NCBI GenBank assembly: GCA_005406025.1
Contig: BGZK01000744.1
Location: 124,001-188,000 of the forward strand
Direction: 5' to 3'
DNA: 64,000 nucleotides
Origin: Eumeta japonica
Lineage: Eukaryota > Arthropoda > Insecta > Lepidoptera > Psychidae
In this document: one piece after another, positions 23,226-34,228 of the stretch
Numbering within the stretch: position 1 is the stretch's first letter
How the letters are laid out: every line of letters begins with the position of its first letter
The notes under the pieces: model-generated
Database searches by the model: none
What the model was told of the DNA's origin: nothing
The model's input: only the letters and a program-made list of their open reading frames with translations
Position numbers and translations under genes: made by a program

Positions 23226-23504
23226 CGCGGATTGGACAAAGCCAGAGACAGGAGGATAGTGAATCTTTCTATGAGTGAAAGAATTTTCAGGATCGTTTTA
23301 TTATTTCGATTCAGTAGTATAAATACGTAGGCGAGGTAGTTAAAGATTTCTTTTTTGTTAGAAATCTCCGCAGGTATGCGCACAACAAGCTAAACAATCA
23401 CGAATGTATGTAATAGAATAAATAGTGTACATAATAGACAAACAAAGAAATATTAATTTTTACATTGGCTCATAGGCAGCGGTGTTCTTCAAACTTTCAT
23501 TTGA

Positions 23505-23745
23505 AATAATTAACTTTTAACTGTTAATGTTAAGTGCTAAACACGTCAGCATACGTGTTTTATCTTCACGATTGGCAGTTAACTAAGGCAATCTTAAATA
23601 CTTTAATTAGCATTTGTGACATTAGTTTAATGTCACAAATACCAATATCTCTAAGATTATCGATATTTTGACATGTTTAGTTTTTAACTCTAACAGATAA
23701 CAGTTAACTATTGCACATAAGTGTTTGACGCACACCGTTGATAGA
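23505..23745. mobile_element. Diverged foldback with a perfect central hairpin
   Basis: The centre (23612-23640) is a perfect 13-bp hairpin, ATTTGTGACATTA, 3-nt loop, TAATGTCACAAAT. Outside it the arms remain recognisably inverted: GCTAAACACGTCAGCATA and GTTAATGTTAAGTG on the left against TGACATGTTTAGTTTTTAAC and CAGTTAACTATTG on the right. Noncoding; foldback/MITE candidate. Confidence 0.5.
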
Positions 23746-25841
23746 GTCATGGAGCTGACGAGATAGAGCTGAGAAAAAAACTCGATTTTCTGTAAATGCT
23801 TCAAATTAATAAGATGTTGATTTTGAGACCAATTGATAATAACTTGTCCAAATGTCTTGAAAATCCATGAGAGCGTTAGTGATAAAATTTTTCCCAATAT
23901 GATTCACTAAAACATTACCATCAGTGCTCAGTTCTTATAAGAGCTGGGGTAATTCTTAATACATACAAATGTCCTTGTCGAGATAAACATGCAGTGAGAT
24001 ACAAATATAATACTAAAAAAATATTTATTTTCAATTTTATAAAGTACATATTGATATATTTCAATCATAATAATTAGCAACAGTGATTTTATTCTTTGAT
24101 AGAATTAAATATTTTCTTGTTTATCCTGCAACATTTATTTTTTTTAACATTAGCGTTTTTGCAAATGACGGATTAATTTATGTTTTATATATTATGGTCG
24201 CAAAAAGTTATTATCTTCTCGGACTAAGCCAACAAACACTGCGAAGTTAGCACATATGTTGTCGAATAAGACCAGAACTAGAATGAAGTATGATGACATT
24301 TTCTCCGCTGATTTTAAATTAGTCAGAAAGAATTTAATTTAAAAAATGTAATATTGAAATAATGCATTAATTATTGTTAAGTTAATTTTATAACACTAAG
24401 GTGGTCCAGTGTTCCGTTTATGGCCGCAGTGCGGTATTATAAAAATATAATATCGGAGTTATTGACAGATACCGTTTTTGATGTAATTTGAATGTGGAAT
24501 AAATGTGATAACAAAATGTGATGTAAAAATGAAATATGTAAATTAAAGGCGTACTTGTATACATTTTAGTTCATCTTCGATATTACAAAAAGTCTTACGA
24601 AAAATAAATCACATCATAAACTAGCAAGATGCCGTGTTACCATAGAGTGCGTCATAACTCAGAGTACCTGCTTATGACGCGCAATATTACCAAGGAAAAT
24701 CGATTTTATGAATAAAGCACGACGCGACCACGACACAACAAACTTATTTACGCCAGACAGAGAAAAAACAAAACGTCTTGTAAAATGTGTACATTAAACA
24801 TCTATACAATATAAATATGTGTACTACAAGTATTAGTTTCACATCTTTTATGATTATTATTAATGTATAAAAAGCATTTTTTTTTTTACAATTAAAACGT
24901 TTATTTAACCATAACCAATAACCATATTATAATATACATTAATGTGGATTCTTAAAACCAAACATAAAAAAAGACTTTACATACTAAGCGTTAATAGATG
25001 CCATTACCAAAGCCTTATTATGACCATACATTATATGCGAATTTGAATTTATGTATTTATTTTTTTGGTAGAGTTTGTCAACTTATTAGGTACTGGAATT
25101 ATGTCGAATCCCTACATGAGAGATTAAGCGGAAATCAAACTACAACTGCGTAATTCAATTCCTTGTTTTGAGAATTACGAATCAAGGACATCTGTTAAAT
25201 ATTTTTCTGACAACACTTGCGTTCATCGCCCTCTTTCAAAGCTAAGCCCCATCCTTCTTTCCATTTAATTGGCCGATCAGATGGGGAAGGAATAAATAGG
25301 AAGGGAATTTGTCGTAAGAAATGATAGAGTACCTTATTTTTGGCAGGTGAAAGCCAATGAATGCTGCATTTACATGATTTAGCATTTCACCGGTTCAACA
25401 TTACGGTTCTTGATTGTTAGGCGAACATTTAGTACTAAAATTTTTTCGGTGGCAGATTTGATTTTATTCGTTAAAAATATGCAGCTTTTAATTTTCTCTC
25501 ATGTATTTTTTAAGGGTCAAATAAAAGAACATGCAACAATATCACCTATAAAAACAACCGCAAACAATCACCTGTCGTAAATGATATGTAGATCGATTTT
25601 ACAGTACGTGTTGTAAATTGCGTATGAAGCGTACGATGGTAGAACGCCATTCATCAAGACGGTGATGATCGTATTTCCCGAGAGTGGAGTGATGGTAGAA
25701 TTCAATGGGAGGAATAAAGTTCAATATTTTTTTAGAGTACTTCTCGATGTGTATGCCATAAAGATGATACGTTTCTTTGCAAGGCCAACGGGCCTAGCTG
25801 GCCGGGTACTACAGGGTCGCCGACGATTCGAGACGCACTCA

Positions 25842-25889
25842 TACACACACGCACACACACCCACGTCTGCACGTCCGCACGCGCGCACG

Positions 25890-25940
<51 letters not shown>
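25842..25940. repeat. (CA)n microsatellite, imperfect 5' part
   Basis: CA repeats with CG and CC interruptions up to 25885, then pure CA to 25940. Confidence 0.98.
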
Positions 25941-25942
<2 letters not shown>

Positions 25943-26559
25943 TTTAGAACGAATACTTTTATAAATAAATCTATTACGTTACGATAAATGTAACTATTTC
26001 CTCTTAAGATTCTAGGTCTATATTTCATTTCGTTAACTATAAATGGCATGGGTGGAAACGCTATATAAGCGCAGAACGTGGACAGGCACAGTGTCAAAGT
26101 TCAAAGGCTTCTCGATGAAATGTTTATGATTTCTTATCTAATCAAAAAACATCGATTCTATTTGAAAAGCAATCATATTGCGAGAACTAGCAATAATCAT
26201 TGCATTAAACATGGTTGTCACCTTAAGCCATACTTAGGATGTTACAGGACATAATTTTTTTTATAGATTTTTCGTTTGGAAAATTTATGGTAATTGCTTG
26301 TATGATTTGTTTGTAAATTCGTAAAAGTTTAAATTAATCTAAGTGTATACAATAATAGCTAAACCCGTGAGTGTGCGTGCATGCATCATGCAAAAATTGC
26401 TAGATGGTTTTCTATACCTGTTTTTAGGATTCTGTACATACAATGAGAAAACGAAACGTTTATAGAGTTATCGTCGTATATGTTCGTCTGTCAGAGCCTA
26501 TTCTAATTTACTGAAACGAGCGGTGATTTGAAATATATGTATATTTCGTGTATAAACAT

Positions 26560-26935
26560 TGTAATAGCTGAGCTAATAGGGTGTAGGTGGTATGTGAGGC
26601 ATCTGGCCTCCGTGCTCAGTTGCGCGAACGGAGGATTCCATTCGTGTTTAAATTGTATATAGAATTATAGAAGAATAGTCAGGGCGAAATAGTTGAGAGT
26701 GAGAGTTGGAAGAAAGAGTTGATGAGGGCTCTGTACCCGAGTACAGAGTCCTCGATAGTGATTAAAAGTATGTTGACAAACACTTGATGTGTCAGATTGA
26801 ATATACCTCAAGATTCATTAACAGAGAAATTTAAGAAATTATCAAATAAACATAATTGTCTTCCTCTTATCTTTAAATGGAGAATTGAAGTTTCCGGTAA
26901 CCCTGAAGTTCACGAAGGGTACCGTTCGTGCTATA
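26560..26935 (+). mobile_element. 5' LTR of gypsy-type element 1
   Basis: Aligns over its whole length with 31987-32350: TGTA..GAGCTA start, GTAGGTGGTATGTGAGGCAT, CGAATGGAATC-region, AGAATTATAGAAGAATA, TACCCGAGTACAGAGTCCTC, TAGTGATTAAAAGTAT, CTTGATGTGT, AACAGAGAAATT and a GTGCTATA end. Identity is roughly 80%, so the insertion is old. The following TGGTAGAGGCGTCGCAG is the primer-binding-site position; the corresponding site in element 2 reads TTGGAGGCGCCGAG. Confidence 0.85.
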
Positions 26936-27721
26936 CTGGTAGAGGCGTCGCAGTAAGAAGAAATGAAAACAAAAATAATACAAAATTTATAAAAATAACA
27001 GCACTTTTCTAAGGTTCGCCCAATGAATTTTTCGGAAAATTTTATGATAATTGGCTGCTTTGAAGACCTGGATCGAACAACAGAAAAAGTGGGCTCGAGT
27101 ACATATACGGCGGGCACAGCTAAATTCTGTTCAAAACCTATTGATACTACGATAATGACTTATGAATAAATCGTAAAGGAGTTCAAAGATGAATTCAAAT
27201 GCAAAATAAATTATATGCAATTATTTTATAATACGAAACAAAAAGAAGCCGATCTAGCGGAGTATTTTTATAAAGTAAATAAAACTAGCTGCAAAAGCAA
27301 AATCAATGAAAAAACCACAATTAAAGTGACGTTTCTGTGCGGGTTAGAAGCGATTGCAAATCACTCGGGGAATTAAAATAAAAAAATAAGAATTATAAAC
27401 AAGAGTATGAAGAAAATCGGGGACTGGTTATGCCTTGCCGACGGACTCACACCGTACACCGTACAAACCACGTGATCGACGTAAAGCCGCCACAGTCAGC
27501 CAGGACGGAAGCTCGACGATACTGGCTTCGCGACTGCGGCGACGGGCGACGCTAGTAGCAACGTCGAAGCAAGATTGGCACCTAGCTGACCAGGTGGGTG
27601 TAGTGCGACCTCAACCTGCGGCGAGTTATCAAAGAAACTTGAAGGGGCAGCAGCGGTGAGTCAACTATGACGTGGGGAGCCGCTGTTCCATAAACCCACC
27701 CACCAATCAACCAGAGGCAGC

Positions 27722-27963
27722 ACGTATGTAAACGTTGCGGTAAAAAAAGGTAATGTGCACGATTTGTTACATTCTGGGTCTGATGTGAGCTGTGTAAACG
27801 GGAATATTATAGATGTCAACAATATTTGTGAAATGTCATACTCCCACGTTGTGTTGATAGGGGTAAGTGGGTCAATTTTAGAAATTATCGGGATTACGTC
27901 AATAGAATTTTATATTAATGAAACTAAGTTTAAACACGCATTTTATGTTGTAAAAGATTTATA
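27722..27963 (+). pseudogene. Retroviral-type aspartic protease relic of element 1
   Basis: Reads VKKGNVHDLLHSGSDVSCVN, where the family active site is L-(L/I)-D-(S/T)-G-(S/A). The catalytic Asp codon has become CAT (His). Open for about 70 codons to a stop at 27964. Related to the segment at 42880-43020 in element 2, where the same position is Gly. Confidence 0.8.
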
Positions 27964-28199
27964 ATTACATTTAGTTTTGGGGACGGACTTTATTAGGAAA
28001 AATGCGATTGTACTAGATTATAACAAAAATAAACTTGTTTTCAGTAAGAAACGATTGCATACACCGCTCTCGTCTCACACACCAGCGCGCACCGAGCAAA
28101 AGTTGACGTCAGCTGTGACGACATAGTTCGAAGACTGGGTCGATACGAACGAAAATAATTATCGTTATGCAACTAGCCTTGATTTCCATACCAGAGAAG

Positions 28200-29130
28200 T
28201 AATGGAAGGTATGGACTTGTCTGTCTGTTAACGAGATGAACTACAACAAATGTTGTCGGAATATTTGGATCGTTTCGTATTTGAGAATTCGCAATTAGAT
28301 AAATACTCAGGTATGGAGGTAGAAATCAAAACGAAAGATGAATTACCGATCCATAAGTCACCATATAGAGTGTATATGAAACAACACGAAATTATTGAAA
28401 AACAAGTACAACAAATGCTAGATAATGGAGTTATTAGACATTTGAAAAATCTTTATGCATCTCCCGTGAAAAAGCCAGATGGAGATGTCAGGTACATTTC
28501 AGAAATTTAAACAAAAAGTTTATTTCAGATTCATATCCTATTCTGAGAATAGAAAATTTAATAATGTATTTAGGCAAATCTAAATATTTTGTTAGTTAAT
28601 ACTTAATGTCGGGATACCGGAAGAAGGTGGAAAGAGAGAAGGATAGGCCGACGATCGCGTTTGTAACCCTTTTAGGAACTTTTGGTTTTAAGGTAGTACC
28701 GTACGGATTAAAGACGTGTCAGGCCAATTTAGATGATGGACACAGTTTTAGCAGACACTAAGTATAGAAATCTCATAGCGTATGTAGACGATGTAGTACG
28801 TGTAGTATATAGGGAAACCTTTGAAGAATTTTGTAGTGCCTTGAGGGACGTAATAAATAGGTTTAAGGAAGCGTATTTGATAGTAAAATCATCGAAATAT
28901 AGCTTCGATTATGAATCGGTGACAGTTCTGGAGTATGAAGTTAGTGAAGAGGGAGTCAAACCTTCCGGAAAGAAGTTTAGGTACAGTTCTAGAATTAGGC
29001 AGACCGACGACTGCAAAGAATTTAAAATCATTTCTTGGTCTCACATTGTATTATAGGAAATTCGTAGATTATGTGAAAATTACTTTGCAATCAACAGAAT
29101 TATTAAAAAAGAGTAATAAATTTCATTGAT
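28200..29130 (+). pseudogene. Reverse transcriptase relic of element 1
   Basis: N-terminal block 28250-28510 (PYRVYMKQHEIIEKQVQQML, GVIRHL..ASPVKKPDG) matches the start of gypsy-type RT. The palm block around 28650-28720 (TFGFKVVPYGLKTCQAN) and the active-site YVDD (about 28779-28790) follow, in shifted frames, then the thumb/connection LERPTTAKN-LKSFLGLTLYYRKF-type block to 29129. Stops at 28509 and near 28600 and several frame changes make it inactive, although the YVDD motif itself survives. Confidence 0.9.
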
Positions 29131-29229
29131 AAGGGGAATGTCAGGCAGCATTTGAAACGCTGAAGAAATGTTTATTTAATCTCAAGTAAGAAAACATTTT
29201 GAGAATAATGACGAAAGAGTGGCATCTAT

Positions 29230-29520
29230 ATCTACAAATAACTCGGTTATTTGTCGATGCTAGCGGGAAAAATTAGATGCATCGTTGATGCAAAGGGAGA
29301 AATAATTGAATGAAATGCATCCGGTAGTTTACACGTTGTGAAAGATAAACGACTTAGAAAAGAAATATTCAGCGACAGAACGCGAGTGCTTAGGAGTTTT
29401 ATGGGTATTAAAACACATTAGGCATTATGTTTGGGGAATGACGTTTGAAGTAGTGACGGACCATAAAGCCTTATGTTGGCTAAAAAAATAAAGATCTTAG
29501 TGGCAGATTAGCCAGATGAG
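29230..29520 (+). pseudogene. RNase H relic of element 1
   Basis: LFVDASG (29251 region), KKYSATERECLGVLW, the HIRHYVWGMTFEVVTDHKALCWL block and LR..CLQEYDLKIEHTAGHLNV are recognisable in successive frames, as expected between RT and integrase. Broken by stops and indels. Confidence 0.85.
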
Positions 29521-29559
29521 CGCTTTGTTTACAAGAATACGATCTTAAAATTGAACATA

Positions 29560-30890
29560 CAGCGGGACATCTAAATGTGTTGGCAGATTTTCTCTTTAGA
29601 AATCCATCTAAGGAAAGTAACGATGTAAAGACAGTAGAGGAGGAGATAGAATTAAGGGTGTATAGGGTTTCAGCAGATATATTGATAGAAAAGCAGAGGG
29701 GTGATGCATTTAGTAGATGTACTGTAGAAGCGTTAGGTAGAAATGGAGGTAGCTATCTAGACTTTTATGTGAGAAACGAAATTTTATATAAGAGAATTGA
29801 TTGGTTAGGCCGTAGGAAAGAGGTAACAATTCTACCGAGGTGTATGTGAGATGACGTGTTGAAAGATGTGCATGATAAACCTTGCACAGGGGGTGTTTTG
29901 GTTTAAATAAAACATTAGGTAAGTTAAGAGAGAGACATATCGTGAAGTATGCTGAGAAAGAAGTGAAGAAGTGTGTCGGAGCACGTCGTGCATAGAAAGA
30001 AAAAAAAGTGAGCAATAAAACTAGATTGCAACCAATTACAGTATAAGGTCTTTTAGAAATGTTTAGATTTGATGTAGTTGGGCGGATTAGAAAGTCCATG
30101 CATGGCAATAAATACATAATAACTGCTGTGGTACATGCCTCCAAATATGTTATCACAAAAGCTATTCCGTGCGTCACTGAAGCGATACCAGATTTTTCAA
30201 TAAACGAATCATTCTGTAAATTTGGTTTTGTACAGGAAATAATATCTGACAGAGCGCTAGTTTTTTGCTCCAGAATATCATTCACACAATCGTAGCATTT
30301 GGGGATATATCGCGATTTGCTATTGCGTTTAACTTGCAAACAAATGGTTTGATAGAAAGATTTCGTAGAACGCTTTAGCAATTATTATCAATGTAAATCG
30401 ACAGTAATGAAAGAGATTGATGTGCGTTTTTACCATTAGTGACGTTTTTTGTATAATGTAATTAACTGTACAGAGCACTACAAGGATATCTTCATATGTA
30501 TTAATGTACTGCTGAGAGTTAAACTTCTCTTTGGACAATGGTCAGTTAGGCAATACAAATAAATTATATAATAACATGGATCAGAGACAAGAATTTGTAA
30601 ATAACATTATTAATAAGGCTTTTGTAAATATTTTATACAAACCGGTGAAACAAAAAATTAGGTGCGATAGAGGTAAGAAATGTTCGAAGTTTCGTGTAGG
30701 AGACTTGATAATAGTATATGGGCCCAGAAGGATGATAGGTAAGACCTTCAAATTAATGCAATGTTATAGAAGGCCATATAGAATCGTAGAAATATTACCG
30801 AGCGCCACATATAAAATCGAGTCGCTCACTAAACGAATGCAGGATATAGTTCATGTATCTCGATTGAAAAAGTTTCTACTTAGAAAATAG
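29560..30890 (+). pseudogene. Integrase relic of element 1
   Basis: After the LADFLFRNPS linker come a degraded zinc-binding region, a core with FDVVGRI..NKYIITAVVHASKYV and QEIISDRALVF (positions of the first two catalytic Asp), and an intact C-terminal 30531-30890 stretch with FRVGDLIIVYGPRR..LMQCYRRPYRIVEILP and DIVHVSRLKKF, the GPY/F-like module, ending at a genuine-looking stop (30888-30890). The third catalytic residue region is damaged. This domain is the part missing from element 2. Confidence 0.85.
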
Positions 30891-31986
30891 GAAGTTGTAA
30901 TATATACAAACTGTAAATATACCTAGGATCTTGACGGAAGGCGTATGTCACAGGTGGTCATATTAACAATTATGGTTACGCCATAATGACATTAACAACA
31001 TTGAAGAATATTATTGTAAATGTCTAGAAAACTACAAACTTTATTTAAAGCTTAGCTTATAATTTGATACATTAAGTGTACATACGATTATGCTTAACAT
31101 ATCTTAAATATTATTGATATATTTAGATAGATACGAATTGAATAATTATTATCCAGCAGTCCAATTTAATAAAATGCGATGTTATTAAAATAGTATGAAT
31201 TTTGTAAATTAACATGTTTTTTTTTTATGTTATATGTTGCGTACGAGAGCTGATGGCCTCCGGGCGGCCAACGCTGTGCTCAGCATCTGAAGACTTGGAA
31301 TTAAAACCATGAGAGAAAGGAAAACTTAATGTGACCTATTTTTAAATTATTAAAGGTAATGCGAGAGAAGTGAAGTATAGAAGGAAGATTCCGTTTGTGA
31401 AGGGAAGCAACTATGCTCGTATAGTTGTGCTACGTTTCATTCGTGTGGTTCGCTTTCTGACATGAACTGAGTCAGGAATGACGGCTGATGGTATGATCAG
31501 AGTTGCTTGTTCACATAATTCATAGTTTCAGATGCTGAGAACACTCGAAGGCAGGGTGGCGTCGGTACGCTTTTGGCCGAGCCACTGCGGCTCAGTGGCA
31601 GCCAACATATTCTGGCAGCCCCTCAAGCCTTCGGGACGTCCACCAACACAGATAACATTTAAAGTTGAAGTTTTTTTATACCAGTAATATATGTAGTCTC
31701 TCTGAGTGGTCGTCTACCTTTTTTACGTTGTTTTGATAGACAAGTACATTCTGGTAGCATGGCTACGCGTCCTTGTGCGAAAAAATTAAACATACGCCCA
31801 CCCGCAAACGATTGAAATCGTAAATCGAAAGCCATTTCAAATAATGTAATGTGATCTTAACACATCACTCCTTGTGTGCGTTGTTCCACGTACAGGCAGG
31901 GGTCAGGCCATACGTTGTTACTTGCTATGAAGTCCACGTACGAAAAAAAACTTTCGTTAGATATTTTTTTCTCGAAGGGGGGATGA

Positions 31987-32350
31987 TGTAGAGCTAGGTA
32001 TAGGTGGCATATGAGGTATCCGGCCTCCGTTCTCAGTCGCGCAAACGTAGATTCCATTCGCGTTTAAATTGTCTTTAGAATTATAGAAGAATAATTAGAG
32101 CGAAACAGTTGAGAGTGAGATAGAAGAAGAAAGAGTTGACGAGGTCTCATGCCCGAGTACAGAGTCCTCAATAGTGATTAAAAGTATATTTGTAAACGCT
32201 TGATGTGTTAGATAGAATATACATGAGATTCATAAACAGAGAAATTGAAGAACTGATCAAATAAATATAGTTATCTTCTTCTTATCTTTTATTGAAAAAT
32301 CGAAATTCTCGGTAACCCTAAAGTTTACGAAGGTTTCCGTCCGTGCTACA
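31987..32350 (+). mobile_element. 3' LTR of element 1
   Basis: Begins TGTAGAGCTAGGTATAGG right after a polypurine run and ends GTCCGTGCTACA. Pairs with 26560-26935. Five-base flanks of the element (AACAT and ATGTA) do not form a convincing target duplication. Confidence 0.85.
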
Positions 32351-32499
32351 ATGTATTGCAAATTATAGTATAAAATATATTTATATTATTCATGATTGAG
32401 TCGCCTAACTCTATAGATCCAATCATAAATATTATGTCGGGGATTTTTTTTGTTATTTATAAGTAAAAAGTTGCGGTGAAATCTTTTTGGTTGTTACCT

Positions 32500-32935
32500 C
32501 CTTACCTCCGACACTGCGTTAGGTCCATAAACGTCAATTTTTTTCGCGACTTGTATCGCAATTTACTCTTTATTGTAGTAAAACTTCAAAATGTATCGAA
32601 TTTCTAAATTAGATTCACTCATTTTGGCGGAAAAAAAAAAAAGAAAAAAATGGCGAGACATCATTCTTATTTTCTTTTTTTTAACTAGCTCAAGTGTTCT
32701 CAGTCTGGTAATTTTGATATCAAGATAAACTATGATCTGGTGGATCGGTTACGAATAACGTCGATGCCATTTTAGAAAAAGTAGAGTAAGATCGACATAT
32801 TAGTTTTTACTACATAGCTGAAGAACTGGGTATTAACCACAAAATAGTTTTAATACATTGGAAAAAAGCTGGATATACAAAAAAGGTCGATACTTGATAC
32901 TCGGGTACTCATTTGTGATTCTCTATTGAAACATA
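32500..32935. pseudogene. mariner relic copy 3 with its first part inverted
   Basis: Positions 32685-32935 read on the plus strand as the mariner segment starting at AACTAGCTCAAGTG (WFKRF region), through VDAILEKVE, and IAEELGINHK to KKAGYTKK. Positions about 32505-32683 carry the preceding N-terminal part (MSESNLEIRYILKFYY) and its leader, but on the minus strand. The junction falls at the AAACTGG homology to copy 2. No catalytic domain remains. Confidence 0.8.
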
Positions 32936-33708
32936 TATATTATAAATAAATGTAAATAAAATATGATGAAAAATTGTCTTTCATTTGTATACAAAATACG
33001 AAAATACTTTGTCTTAACCTTATATATTGCATAAGTTAATTGTGATTTTAGAAGGCCAATCGGATTATAAAAAAAAAAATTCGTCAAGTACATGGTGTGA
33101 CATATCAAACTAAAGGGTTTGTTATTATAAATATTAGCATATTTTTTTATAACTTCAAGATACACAGAAAAATAATTTTAAATTCATCAATTTTTCTCCG
33201 AAAGTACTGAACCAAATATTTTCAGAAAATTGCAGTAAATAGAGCTTTATTTTAGTTTAAATGAAAACCTAAAGAAAGCCCCAAATCTTTAAAATCTTAT
33301 GGCAAAACAATCATAAAAGAAACACGTATTTTATTTTATTGAGAGCTCATGCAGTAGTTGAAAGTACGGAATCCATTTCAAGCGAGGATTCCAGATATCC
33401 AGTTTTTTAGTTTTATATGTTCGATATTTTAATGTAGGACAAAATTGTCAAGATTTTGGTTGAAAGAATCAAGACCTTTTATGTAGTTTGAAATAATTCA
33501 ATAAAATTTAATATCTAGATTGCTGAAATCTAGTGAAAGGACTTAGGAAAAATTTTTTGGTATTATTTGGCGCACTTAGTAGTAATTGTACATATGGGTT
33601 GAGGGCGTTGTTTCGATATCCACACAAGAAAAACAAAATTAATGTTTGTCTTGAATCTGAAACTCATTTAGAACTCTATGGGTAAACATTTTTAAATCAT
33701 TATTCCGT

Positions 33709-33800
33709 ACTAGCTGTGCCGGTGATTTCGTATACGTGGAGTTTTAAATATTTATTTATTTAAATTATATAAAACCTAAACGTAGTTAAAAGCAAATTAT
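33709..33800 (+). mobile_element. Fragment of lepidopteran interspersed repeat (ACTAGCTGTGCC type)
   Basis: ACTAGCTGTGCCGGTGATTT followed by CGTATACGTGGAGTTT is a diverged copy of the same repeat as at 13745. It is immediately followed by the twin hairpins at 33805-33866. Confidence 0.6.
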
Positions 33801-33804
33801 AGTT

Positions 33805-33866
33805 TTTGTGTGTAAGCTATGGAGCTTACACACAAACACTGATCTGATATTCATGGGAATATCAGA
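33805..33866. repeat. Two adjacent perfect hairpins with identical ATGG loops
   Basis: First: 14-bp arms TTTGTGTGTAAGCT / AGCTTACACACAAA around ATGG (33805-33836). Second: 10-bp arms TCTGATATTC / GAATATCAGA around ATGG (33843-33866). Six bases separate them. Confidence 0.95.
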
Positions 33867-34158
33867 CCTGTATTTTCGGAGATTAGCGCGTTCAAATATA
33901 TAAAAAAAGACTGATGATTTTTTTTTAATTTAGCATATTTATTTACATTAGACTGTTAGATAGCCTCCAATAAATTTTAGGTAAATATATTTATTGAGCA
34001 TTCAGTTTTATTATTTGTACAGATTGGTAATAATATCATTACTATAAACAGAGATTACATAAAGGCTCAATAATAAAGACACGATATCACACCTAGTACA
34101 CATTCAAAAACAATCCGTCACCCAAGTACGAAGTTACAACGAAAAATTATGTCGTTAC

Positions 34159-34228
34159 CTTGTTCAGCTGGCTGTGCCGTGACGGCTAACACGGTAAAAC
34201 TAGTAACAAACACCAAGAGATATTTCAT
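34159..34228 (-). CDS. Exon 1 (signal peptide) of cysteine-rich membrane protein gene
   Basis: First coding exon. ATG at 34228-34226 opens 23 codons plus one base. The peptide is a classic signal sequence: MKY, then a hydrophobic core LLVFVTSFTVLAV, then TAQPAEQ with a likely cleavage after TA or QP. The exon ends AAG|GTAACG, a good donor, in phase 1. The phase matches the acceptor of the exon at 13573. No upstream in-frame coding is evident; the leader just before the ATG is AT-rich with a TATATATA stretch around 34250-34262. The coding call rests on signal-peptide composition plus phase-compatible downstream exons; it is too short for ORF statistics. A 5' UTR intron is possible because TATATATACAG lies just upstream. 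Confidence 0.8.

Larger units (their letters stand above)
26560..32350 (+). mobile_element. Decayed Ty3/gypsy LTR retrotransposon, element 1 (intron 1)
   Basis: Complete in outline: 5' LTR (26560-26935), primer-site region, gag relic (about 26950-27700), protease relic, reverse transcriptase, RNase H and integrase relics with many stops and frameshifts, a roughly 1-kb 3' noncoding part, polypurine tract (GAAGGGGGGATGA at about 31974-31986) and 3' LTR (31987-32350). It is antisense to the host gene. The domain order PR-RT-RH-IN with a GPY/F-like integrase end puts it in Ty3/gypsy. No envelope-like frame was seen. It serves as the reference for interpreting element 2. Confidence 0.9.
13574..34158 (-). 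other. Intron 1 of the membrane protein gene (20.6 kb)
   Basis: Bounded by donor AAG|GTAACG and acceptor CCACAG. It contains the gypsy-type element (26560-32350), the rearranged mariner (32500-32935), retroposon tails, foldbacks and a (CA)n tract, listed separately. No additional phase-compatible exon was recognised in it. Confidence 0.75.

Noticed and set aside
22734..23330. Plus-strand frames 22734-22985 and 23028-23330 as host genes
   Set aside because: The second is kept open by a degenerate hexamer array; the first has no splice context or recognisable residues.
30329..30538. Minus-strand frames over the integrase region (also 29710-30381)
   Set aside because: Antisense shadows of the retroelement pol relic.
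30900..31986. Possible envelope gene between integrase and 3' LTR in element 1
   Set aside because: No continuous frame, signal peptide or membrane segment; the same region in element 2 is equally noncoding.
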